From an uncultured Prevotellaceae bacterium (GTDB taxonomy: Bacteria; Bacteroidota; Bacteroidia; Bacteroidales; Muribaculaceae), in the NCBI GenBank assembly GCA_900556245.1, contig USOC01000034.1, positions 1 to 8,391 on the forward strand: a DNA stretch of 8,391 bases, given 5' to 3'. The notes beneath the pieces were generated by a model. That model made no database searches and was not told where the DNA came from. It saw nothing but the letters and a program-made list of their open reading frames with translations. The position numbers and the translations under genes are program-made. Positions 1-6,435 of the stretch are shown piece after piece. The first letter of the stretch is position 1; each line of letters begins with the position of its first letter.

Positions 1-372
1 TTCTTTTGCGTCGCATTGGCGGAATTCCGCGTTCTTCAAGCCAATTGCATCGGCGATGCTACTTGCCACTTTGATTTTTTTCCCTGTGCGGTCGACCATT
101 AAAAAATTTGTGTCGGGGAACATGATTGCCAACGGAATGCCCGGCAGACCGCCTCCTGTGCCTAAGTCGAGGATAGAGGAGCCTGCTTTGAAGTCGGTGA
201 ATTTGGCGATTGCCAGCGAGTGCAGGATGTGGTTGGTGTATAGATTGTCGATATCTTTCCGGGAAATGACGTTGATTTTTTCGTTCCATTCAGGATACAG
301 TTGTCCGAGAAGTCTGAATTGTTCAGTCTGTTCGGCGGTCAGATTCGGAAAATATTTGAGAATAATGTCCAT
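1..372 (-). CDS. rsmG: 16S rRNA (guanine527-N7)-methyltransferase RsmG (GidB), 3' end outside window
   Basis: RsmG uses S-adenosylmethionine to methylate N7 of G527 in 16S rRNA, in the cytoplasm. The first 124 codons are present; the C-terminal part lies left of position 1. The reading starts at the ATG at 372-370 with MDIILKYF. It contains the family block NVISRKDIDNLY followed by HILHSLAIA (residues 34-56). The Rossmann SAM-binding loop ILDLGTGGGLPGIPLAI spans residues 67-83, and VDRTGKKIKV (93-102) matches the usual VDSxxKK segment. The start directly follows the stop codon of the upstream lipoprotein gene with no spacer (TAA at 375-373, ATG at 372-370), so the two are probably co-transcribed and may be translationally coupled. 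No Shine-Dalgarno sequence precedes it, as is common in Bacteroidetes. The identification is firm from the motifs. Confidence 0.95.
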   Translation of the reverse strand, partial: MDIILKYFPNLTAEQTEQFRLLGQLYPEWNEKINVISRKDIDNLYTNHILHSLAIAKFTDFKAGSSILDLGTGGGLPGIPLAIMFPDTNFLMVDRTGKKIKVASSIADAIGLKNAEFRQCDAKE

Positions 373-1245
373 TTATGAAATCAATTTTTGAATTGGTGAA
401 TCTTGTTTGATCATTTCTTTGATGTCGTCGAAAGGGAGTGTGATGTCGGTAGCTCCCACCGCGAAGCATGCAATTTCGTAGGGATTATAGTGGAATGTTA
501 TGCCTGCATCGGATAGGGAGAAGTTGTTGGTGACGGCAAGGTTGTCCATATTGAAATAGCCGATTTCTATTAGTTGTTCCTCATTGTTGTAACCGGTGTC
601 TTTCAGCAGTTGGCTTCTGAGCAAGGCTTCAATTTTCGGGAAAGTCACTGCTTCGAAAATGTCGGGAATCTCTATTCGAGTCATATCGTCGATGTTGAAA
701 GAGAAATATTGGTCGGTGGAGATGGTCTGCATTTTCTGTTTGAAACTTGTCGATGTTTTCTTAAAGCAGATAATGTCGTGGTTGTGGTATGTACAGGATA
801 TCCGTCTTTTTATGTCGTAGCGCCATTGTTGGAGAGTGCTTTTTCCTTTTCCGGAAATCGAGTCTTGAGGATTTTCGTAAACTGCTATTTCATTTGCCAT
901 AGATTCCTTGACGATTTGTGGCATTTCGGCTTCTCCGTTCATTTCGGTGTTGAGCAAGGTTGCACAGAACAGCTTTTGAAATTCGGACGTTCTTGCGGAG
1001 TCTCTGCCTATTGACGACGGATAGCATATTTCGGAAGCCATTTTAACGATTATCCCGGTTTTGTCGATGACCGAGTCTGCCACAGATATCGAGTCGAAAC
1101 TGATGTCAATGTTGTTGTCTCTGCTCTTTGAACTTCCGTTTGTGGAAGTGCAGCAGCATAAGGTCGCAATCAGGAAAATTCCTGTAAATGCCAGAAGGTT
1201 TGAGCGAGATAACAGTTGTTTATGACGAGAATTTGAACCAGACAT
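373..1245 (-). CDS. Putative lipoprotein with C-terminal DUF3298 (RsiV-like) domain
   Basis: This is a 290-residue protein of unknown specific function, probably exported. The N-terminus is basic (RHKQLLSRSN), followed by a hydrophobic stretch (LLAFTGIFLIATL, about residues 17-29) and three consecutive cysteines. This suggests a lipoprotein signal, although the residues before the cysteines are not a textbook lipobox. A Ser/Asn-rich linker follows. The C-terminal segment (about 240-290) reads FSLSDAGITFHYNPYEIACF and then AVGATDITLPFDDIKEMI, the pattern of DUF3298/RsiV-type domains (FxLTxxGIxFxYxPYEIAxYAxG). In RsiV of Bacillus that domain binds lysozyme; nothing here shows that this protein does so. 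It starts 53 bp from the divergent cvfB-like gene. In that gap the minus strand carries TATTTTTC (1264-1257), a weak 7/8 match to TAnnTTTG. It is directly followed by rsmG. Confidence 0.75.
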   Translation of the reverse strand: MSGSNSRHKQLLSRSNLLAFTGIFLIATLCCCTSTNGSSKSRDNNIDISFDSISVADSVIDKTGIIVKMASEICYPSSIGRDSARTSEFQKLFCATLLNTEMNGEAEMPQIVKESMANEIAVYENPQDSISGKGKSTLQQWRYDIKRRISCTYHNHDIICFKKTSTSFKQKMQTISTDQYFSFNIDDMTRIEIPDIFEAVTFPKIEALLRSQLLKDTGYNNEEQLIEIGYFNMDNLAVTNNFSLSDAGITFHYNPYEIACFAVGATDITLPFDDIKEMIKQDSPIQKLIS

Positions 1246-1298
1246 AATGCTTAATTGAAAAATAATGCCGATATTAGCCTTAAATTTTTTGTAAAGGT

Positions 1299-2132
1299 AT
1301 GATAAAATTAGGAAAATACAATACGTTGAGGGTTGTAAAAAGGGTGGATTTTGGCTTGTATCTCGACGGAGGAGATTCCGGGGAGATATTGATGCCTCGA
1401 AAGTATGTCTCGTCAGACACAGAGCTTGGCGATGAGGTGGAGGTATTTGTATATTGTGATTCAGAGGATCGTCTTGTGGCTACCACAGAGCGGCCGATTA
1501 TAGAAGTGGGCGAATTCGGGATGTTGAGAGCAACTTGTGTCAGGCAGGTCGGGGCATTTATGGATTGGGGCGTTACGAAAGAACTCTTCGTGCCTTTCCG
1601 TGAGCAGGCTGAGCCGATTGAGGAGGGTGAACGCTATTAGGTCTACGCATATGTCGACCATCTGACGAAGCGTAACGTAGGTTCTACCAAACTGGATAAA
1701 TATGTTGGGAATAAGGCGCCCCGTTATTCTGAAGGCGAGGTTGTTGACGTACTTGTTGTGAAGAAAACGGATTTGGGGTATAAGGTTATTGTCGAAAACC
1801 TCTTTTGGGGAATGATTTACAATAATGATTTGTTTGATCCGGTGGCTCCCGGTGATCGAATCAGCGCTTATGTGAAGAATGTCAGAGATGACGGGAAAAT
1901 CGACGTGACAATCCGTGAGCGTGGCGGGGAACGTGTCTTTCAACTGGCTTATCGAATAATCGGATATTTGCGCGACAATCAAGGGAGTATGGCTCTTAGT
2001 GACTCTTCTTCCCCTGAGGAAATCAAGGCTTTGTTCCAATGCAGCAAGAAGGATTTCAAAAAGGCTTTGGGTTATCTCTATAAGCGGGGAAAGGTTCGCA
2101 TTGGAGAAAATTCTGTGCGCCTAATGAAGTGA
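1299..2132 (+). pseudogene. cvfB: CvfB/YitL-family S1 RNA-binding protein, interrupted by an in-frame TAG
   Basis: The full frame is 277 codons, the usual length for the CvfB/YitL family as I know it, but codon 114 is TAG (1638-1640). The same frame continues open to the TGA at 2130-2132. The upstream part begins MIKLGKYNTLRVVKRVDFGL and holds an S1-like fold (about residues 4-65), then a second S1 domain from EFGMLRATCVRQVGAFMDWG (about 71-110). After the stop come VYAYVDHLTKRNVGSTKLDK, a third S1-like segment around residues 148-205, and a C-terminal winged-helix block (IKALFQCSKKDFKKALGYLY). The family binds RNA and influences virulence gene expression in Staphylococcus. A single substitution (for example TTG Leu to TAG) explains the break, since no frame change is involved. 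It may be a true nonsense mutation or a sequencing error. The 113-residue upstream product would lack the third S1 domain and winged helix. The start ATG sits just after TAAAGGT. Confidence 0.85.
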
Positions 2133-2250
2133 TGGCCTGTTCTACTGTTTTAGGGTTAAGCGGGGAAAGTCTTTGATTCCGATTATGTCAGGGGATGGTA
2201 AGAATCTCTTTTCGTTTGCTGTCTCTTTGCAGTATTTAAGTCGGACGGAG

Positions 2251-2313
2251 TGCGTCTCGGCAAAATTATTCAAGTGAACTTGATGCTTTTGCCCTCGACT
2301 TTCGTTATATTTG
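2251..2313 (+). repeat. Tandem promoter-bearing palindromic repeat, copy 1
   Basis: This is the first of two 63-bp units that differ at only 2 positions and recur with a 75-bp period. The unit opens with TGCGTCTCGG. Its core is a nested inverted repeat: outer arms GGCAAAA (2259-2265) and TTTTGCC (2287-2293), inner arms TCAAG (2270-2274) and CTTGA (2279-2283) around a TGAA loop. It ends with TATATTTG (2306-2313), an exact match to the Bacteroidetes -7 consensus TAnnTTTG. I recall related palindrome-plus-promoter elements upstream of Bacteroidales genes, but could not check this. Confidence 0.9.
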
Positions 2314-2325
2314 GATAATATAGGA

Positions 2326-2388
2326 TGCGTCTCGGCAAAATTATTCAAGTGAACTTGATGCTTTTGCCCTCGACTTTCACTATATTTG
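2326..2388 (+). repeat. Tandem promoter-bearing palindromic repeat, copy 2
   Basis: This second unit matches copy 1 except for GT to AC just before the TATATTTG box. Its palindrome arms are GGCAAAA (2334-2340), TCAAG (2345-2349), CTTGA (2354-2358) and TTTTGCC (2362-2368). A 12-bp AT-rich spacer (2314-2325) separates the copies. It lies immediately upstream of dnaN, so a role in dnaN transcription is the simplest reading. Confidence 0.9.
2362..2388 (+). promoter_or_regulatory. Predicted dnaN operon promoter (Bacteroidetes-type, TAnnTTTG)
   Basis: TATATTTG at 2381-2388 fits the Bacteroidetes sigma-factor -7 element exactly and lies 28 bp before the dnaN ATG, giving a 5' leader of roughly 20 nt. 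The upstream element is less clear: TTTTG at 2362-2366 is 14 bp away and TTG at 2355-2357 is 23 bp away. An identical -7 box in copy 1 (2306-2313) could give a second start point 75 bp upstream. No Shine-Dalgarno sequence lies between promoter and start codon. Confidence 0.65.
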
Positions 2389-2416
2389 TAGTCTTGAAAA
2401 TAAATAAACAATAGAT

Positions 2417-3541
2417 ATGAAATTTACAATTCCGAGCAAGTCTTTGTTGACGCATCTGTCAGCAGTTAGTAAAGTGGTGAGTCCGAAAAATACAATAGCA
2501 ATTTTGGACAACTTTTTGTTTACATTGCGTGGTGGAGAATTGGTAGTGACCGGTACTGACCAAGAGAATACCATCACTGCAAGAATCGAACTGGCAGAGT
2601 GGGAAGGAGAGGGGTCCTTTGCGGTTAACGTTAAGCGGATGCTCGATTTGTTGAAGGAATTGCCCGACCAGGGGTTGACGTTTGAAATCAACGACAGTAC
2701 GTTTGAAATTCATCTGCAATATCAGAGCGGAGATTATAACTTCGTCGGTATTGACGGAAAGGAATATCCGCGCAAGGAAGAATCCGTCGAGGAGAAGCTG
2801 GAGATGATAATTCCGGCCACGGAAGTCACAAAGAGCATTGAAAAGACAATATTTGCAGTCGGAACCGACCAGCTTCGACCGATTATGATGGGTGTGCTTT
2901 GGGATATCAAACCGTCTGAAATCGTTTTTGTCGCTTCTGATACGCATAAATTGGTACGCTATATGAATAGCCGTATAGTTCCGGAAATTGAAGGCTCGTT
3001 TATTCTGCCGACAAAGCCGGCAAGTATCCTGATGAATATCCTTTCCAAGGAAACGGAAGACGTGAAAGTAACTCTTGATTCTAAGAGCGTTTCGTTTGAG
3101 ACACCGACCTATACGCTCAATTGCTTGTTCATCAACGGAAAATATCCTAACTATAATGCTGCTATTCCGCAGAATAATCCGTTTGAAATCACAGTAGACC
3201 GAACGATGCTACTGAATGCGATACGTCGTGTAGCAGTGTTTGCCACTGAAGGAGGATTGATTCAGTTGGAAGTGGCCGATTCTCGCATTTTGCTGAAAGC
3301 GCAGGATCTGGAATATTCAACGTCGGCAAAAGAAAGCGTCATGTGTGATTATGCAGGCGAACCGTTGAGCGTAGGATTTAACAAGGACAAGATTATAGAA
3401 GTGCTGAGCAACATCAGTGCGGACAGTATCTCCGTTAAATTGTCGGCTCCCGGACGCCCGGGTCTGTTCCTGCCAATCGAACAGGGCGAGAAAGAAGACT
3501 GGCTTGCATTGCTGATGCCGATGATTGTACCGAATATGTAA
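2417..3541 (+). CDS. dnaN: DNA polymerase III sliding clamp, beta subunit
   Basis: The beta clamp is a dimeric ring that encircles DNA and tethers polymerase III and many repair proteins to it. The protein has 374 residues, normal for the family, and is intact. It begins MKFTIPSKSLLTHLSAVSKV. Three clamp domains can be placed at about 1-120, 121-245 and 246-374. Recognisable signatures are GTDQENTITARIEL in domain 1, LRPIMMGVLWDI and ASDTHKLVRY (usually ATDxHRL) in domain 2, FINGKYPNYNAAIP at the domain 2/3 junction, and the C-terminal LLMPMI, which corresponds to the MPMR-like strand near the partner-binding pocket. It is the first gene of the operon, preceded by the twin promoter repeats and followed after 7 bp by an exonuclease. 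dnaA is not adjacent, consistent with Bacteroidetes gene order. Confidence 0.97.
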   Translation: MKFTIPSKSLLTHLSAVSKVVSPKNTIAILDNFLFTLRGGELVVTGTDQENTITARIELAEWEGEGSFAVNVKRMLDLLKELPDQGLTFEINDSTFEIHLQYQSGDYNFVGIDGKEYPRKEESVEEKLEMIIPATEVTKSIEKTIFAVGTDQLRPIMMGVLWDIKPSEIVFVASDTHKLVRYMNSRIVPEIEGSFILPTKPASILMNILSKETEDVKVTLDSKSVSFETPTYTLNCLFINGKYPNYNAAIPQNNPFEITVDRTMLLNAIRRVAVFATEGGLIQLEVADSRILLKAQDLEYSTSAKESVMCDYAGEPLSVGFNKDKIIEVLSNISADSISVKLSAPGRPGLFLPIEQGEKEDWLALLMPMIVPNM

Positions 3542-3548
3542 TAGACTT

Positions 3549-4310
3549 ATGGAATTGAATCTGAGAAATCCGTTGATATTCTTTGACTTAGAGACAACGG
3601 GCGTGAACATATCCAAGGATAGGATTGTAGAGATTTCCTATATTAAAATTATGCCTAACGGCACTGAGCAGGAAAAAACGCTGCGGATTAACCCGGAAAT
3701 GCCGATTCCTGCTGAGTCGACAGCCATTCATCATATAACGGATGACGACGTCAAGGATAAACCAACATTTAAAGAGGTTGCCAAAGAATTAAGCCGGGTG
3801 TTTGAAGGTTGTGACATTGCCGGATTCAACAGCAACAAGTTTGACATACCGTTATTGATGGAGGAATTTCTCCGGGCAGGGGTAAACATCGACTTTACGC
3901 GTCGTAAGTTTATCGATGTGCAGACCATTTTCCATAAGATGGAGCAGCGTACACTGGTGGCTGCCTATAAGTTCTACTGCAACAAGGATTTGGAAGAGGC
4001 TCATTCTGCCAATGCGGACACTCGCGCCACTTATGAAGTGCTCAAATCGCAGTTAGACCGTTATCCGTCGCTGGAGAATGATGTGGAATTTTTGTCGAAA
4101 TTTTCATCCCAGAACCGAAATGTCGACTTAGCCGGCCGGATTGTCATGAATGATAAAAATGTTGAGGTATTTAATTTCGGCAAATACAAAGGACAGTCTG
4201 TAGAGGAGGTTTTGAAGCGAGATACCGGATATTTTGGCTGGATGATGCAGGGAGATTTCCCTCAGAATACGAAGAACGTGTTGACAAACATAAAGTTAAG
4301 AATGAAATAA
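3549..4310 (+). CDS. DEDDh-family 3'-5' exonuclease (DnaQ/ExoX-like)
   Basis: This 253-residue exonuclease should remove nucleotides from DNA 3' ends with two metal ions. All catalytic residues are present: D13 and E15 in FFDLETTG (Exo I), D99 in GFNSNKFDIPLL (Exo II), and H152 and D157 in HSANADTRAT (Exo III, the DEDDh spacing). The C-terminal part contains FNFGKYKGQSVEEV and then YFGWMMQGDFP (about residues 209-236), the pattern of the ExoX-like C-terminal domain. I chose the ATG at 3549 because it gives MELNLRNPLIFFDLETTG; an alternative start further upstream would overlap dnaN. Position 7 bp after dnaN suggests a role with the replisome, either proofreading or repair, but it is separate from any polymerase subunit here. 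Bacteroidetes PolC/DnaE proofreading was not examined. coaBC follows after 3 bp. Confidence 0.92.
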   Translation: MELNLRNPLIFFDLETTGVNISKDRIVEISYIKIMPNGTEQEKTLRINPEMPIPAESTAIHHITDDDVKDKPTFKEVAKELSRVFEGCDIAGFNSNKFDIPLLMEEFLRAGVNIDFTRRKFIDVQTIFHKMEQRTLVAAYKFYCNKDLEEAHSANADTRATYEVLKSQLDRYPSLENDVEFLSKFSSQNRNVDLAGRIVMNDKNVEVFNFGKYKGQSVEEVLKRDTGYFGWMMQGDFPQNTKNVLTNIKLRMK

Positions 4311-4313
4311 CAG

Positions 4314-5525
4314 ATGTTGAAAGGCAAGCATATTGTTTTAGGAATAACCGGAGGTATCGCCGCCTATAAGTCGGTCGGGCTGTTGCGACTTTTCGTGAAG
4401 GCTGGAGCGGAAGTGCAAGTGGTTATCACTCCTTCCGGAAAAGAATTTATAACGCCGGTGACATTGTCTGCATTAAGCGGGCGTCCGGTAATCAGCGAAT
4501 TTTTCACTGCCAATACAGGAAGTTGGAATAGCCACGTCGATATCGGCTTGTGGGCAGATGCGATGGTCATAGCTCCGGCAACGGCATCGACCATAGGCAA
4601 GATGGCGAATGGGATAGCCGACAATATGCTTGTCACGACTTATCTTTCGTCGAAGTGCCCGGTCTTTGTGGCTCCTGCGATGGATTTGGATATGTTCAAG
4701 CATCCCACGACATCGCGAAATATAGAATTGCTTCGCTCATACGGCAACCATATCATAGAACCCGCTGCGGGAGAATTGGCCAGCCATTTGATAGGGAAGG
4801 GCAGGATGGAGGAGCCGGAAAAAATTTTTGAAGTGATAGCGGCTTTTTTCACCCAGTCACAGGAGTTGGCAGGCAAGAAGGTGCTTGTCACGGCAGGACC
4901 GACATACGAGAAACTTGATCCGGTCCGGTTTATCGGGAATTATTCCTCGGGAAAGATGGGCTATTCCCTTGCAGATGAGTTTGCGTCGCGGGGAGCTGAT
5001 GTGACTGTCGTCAGCGGTCCTGTCAGCGTCAAGAGCCAACATCCGTCTGTTCGGATTGTCGGTGTTGAATCGGCTCTCGAAATGTATGATGCGGTCATGG
5101 CGGAGTTTGGCGAAATGGATATCGCAGTGATGTGTGCCGCCGTTGCCGACTATAGGCCGGCACAGCAAGCCACACGCAAAATCAAGCGGGAAAAAGAAGA
5201 TATTCCGACTATCACGTTGGTGAAAAATCCGGACATAGCCGCTGCGGTCGGAGAACGCAAAACCGCAGGGCAGACCTTGGTCGGGTTTGCGCTTGAGACA
5301 GATCATGCGGAGGAGAATGCCAGAGAAAAGCTTCGCAGGAAGAATCTGGATATGATTGTGCTTAACTCTTTGGAAGACAAAGACGCAGGCTTTGGAGTTG
5401 ACACCAATAAGGTGACGGTTGTCGACAAGTCGGGAAATGCCACGCATTTTCCGGTAAAGAGCAAACGAGAGGTAGCAAAAGATATAGTGGACTTGGTGGT
5501 ATCGACTTGTCATGAAAAAGCGTAG
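4314..5525 (+). CDS. coaBC: Bifunctional phosphopantothenoylcysteine decarboxylase / phosphopantothenate-cysteine ligase
   Basis: CoaBC carries out two steps of coenzyme A synthesis. The CoaB domain joins cysteine to 4'-phosphopantothenate using CTP, and the FMN-dependent CoaC domain decarboxylates the product to 4'-phosphopantetheine. The 403-residue length is normal. CoaC (about 1-185) shows LGITGGIAAYKS (9-20), catalytic H74 in SHVDIGLWAD, and APAMDLDM (120-127). CoaB (about 190-403) shows VTAGPTYEKLDPVRFIGNYS with N209, AAVADYRP, K304 in LVKNPDI, and LVGFALET. By alignment to E. coli numbering from memory (offset one), N125 is replaced by D124 and active-site C158 by S157 (GELASHLIGKGRM). 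Remembered Bacteroides sequences show the same, so this is probably a lineage trait. The gene ends in TAG, overlapping the next gene by 14 bp. Confidence 0.95.
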   Translation: MLKGKHIVLGITGGIAAYKSVGLLRLFVKAGAEVQVVITPSGKEFITPVTLSALSGRPVISEFFTANTGSWNSHVDIGLWADAMVIAPATASTIGKMANGIADNMLVTTYLSSKCPVFVAPAMDLDMFKHPTTSRNIELLRSYGNHIIEPAAGELASHLIGKGRMEEPEKIFEVIAAFFTQSQELAGKKVLVTAGPTYEKLDPVRFIGNYSSGKMGYSLADEFASRGADVTVVSGPVSVKSQHPSVRIVGVESALEMYDAVMAEFGEMDIAVMCAAVADYRPAQQATRKIKREKEDIPTITLVKNPDIAAAVGERKTAGQTLVGFALETDHAEENAREKLRRKNLDMIVLNSLEDKDAGFGVDTNKVTVVDKSGNATHFPVKSKREVAKDIVDLVVSTCHEKA

Positions 5526-6426
5526 GATTCTTGCCGTAATCGGCATGATGTTGTTTGTCGTGTCCGGTGTGTTTTCACAGGAATTGAACTGTAATGTTGA
5601 GGTCAATTCCGATAAAATCAGCGGCACTGACAAAGGAATTTTTACGACTTTGCAGACAGCCATCACTGAATATATGAATAATACGCAGTGGGGCAACGCT
5701 CTGTTTTTGGCGAATGAGCGAATAGAGTGTAAATTGTTTTTCACGATATCCTCGTTCGACGGCACGACTATGGCCGGAGATTTGCAGGTGCAGTCGACTC
5801 GACCGGTTTATAACAGTACGTATACTACGACACTGATAAACTTTAAGGACAGTAATGTCGAGTTTACCTATCAAGAGAATGAGCCACTGGTGTTTTCAGA
5901 AAATTCAATGGAAAGCAACCTGACAGCGATTCTTAATTTTAAAGCCTATATGAGTTTGGCGCTGGACTTCCACAGTATTACTCCGAATGGCGGGCAGAGG
6001 TATTACGAGAAGGCGGAGAATGTGGTCACGATGGCCCAAAGCTCCGGAGAAAAGGGATGGAAAGCGTTTGAAGACAACAAGAACCGGAGTGCCGTATTGA
6101 GTGCTTTCACAGATAACTCCACGAAAGGAATCCGCACATTGCTCTACGACTATCATCGTAAAGGGTTGGACGAGATGGTGCTGAGCCCGGACAAGGGAAA
6201 GGCTGTCATAACGAAGTCGCTTGCGGTCTTGAAGCAGATTTATGACGTTTCCCCGATGTCAGTCGCATTGTCGATGTTCAAGGATGCAAAACTGGATGAG
6301 TTGGTCAATGTCTATTCGAAGTCGAACCTGACAGAAAAGCAATCAGTCTATGAGTTGCTTTATCCTCTTTATCCGACGGAGCGGGAGCGACTTGACAAAA
6401 TCAAGGAAGAAAGCACCAATAAATAA
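5512..6426 (+). CDS. porD: Secreted DUF4835 family protein (PorD-type, linked to type IX secretion)
   Basis: This 304-residue protein has a clear signal peptide: MKKRR, a hydrophobic core (ILAVIGMMLFVVSGV) and a likely cleavage near FS/Q at residues 22-23. The mature protein starts QELNCNVEVNSDKI, with mixed beta-strand patterns (TYTTTLINFKDSNVEFTYQE) in the first half and a helical C-terminal half (residues about 170-300) that includes YYEKAENVVTMAQSS and KGWKAFEDNKNRS. The profile and its place between coaBC and recN match the Bacteroidetes DUF4835 family. I recall that family being labelled PorD and associated with type IX secretion, but the exact role is not established here. It is likely periplasmic. 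The start overlaps the end of coaBC by 14 bp, implying translational coupling. No membrane segment or catalytic motif was seen beyond the signal peptide. Confidence 0.82.
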   Translation: MKKRRILAVIGMMLFVVSGVFSQELNCNVEVNSDKISGTDKGIFTTLQTAITEYMNNTQWGNALFLANERIECKLFFTISSFDGTTMAGDLQVQSTRPVYNSTYTTTLINFKDSNVEFTYQENEPLVFSENSMESNLTAILNFKAYMSLALDFHSITPNGGQRYYEKAENVVTMAQSSGEKGWKAFEDNKNRSAVLSAFTDNSTKGIRTLLYDYHRKGLDEMVLSPDKGKAVITKSLAVLKQIYDVSPMSVALSMFKDAKLDELVNVYSKSNLTEKQSVYELLYPLYPTERERLDKIKEESTNK

Positions 6427-6435
6427 GATTCTGCC

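Noticed and set aside
574..1014. Plus-strand open frame opposite the DUF3298 gene
   Set aside because: It is a shadow of the minus-strand gene, with no recognisable domain and low-complexity Cys/Phe-rich translation.
1638..1640. Possible recoding of TAG as an amino acid
   Set aside because: coaBC in the same window ends with TAG at the expected family length, so TAG works as a normal stop. No selenocysteine- or pyrrolysine-type context was seen.
2251..2388. CRISPR array or mobile-element ends
   Set aside because: There are only two units with a 12-bp spacer, no cas genes and no transposase. The units contain promoter boxes and sit at a gene start.
2142..2411. Minus-strand 89-residue open frame with an internal repeat (ESRGQKHQVHLNNFAETH twice)
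   Set aside because: It is simply the reverse translation of the two promoter repeats; the repeat period of 75 is a multiple of 3, which keeps the frame open. It has no independent start signals or protein family features.
4857..5765. Long minus-strand open frame (302 residues) opposite coaBC
   Set aside because: It overlaps well-supported conserved coaBC and DUF4835 coding sequence, and its translation shows no family signature.
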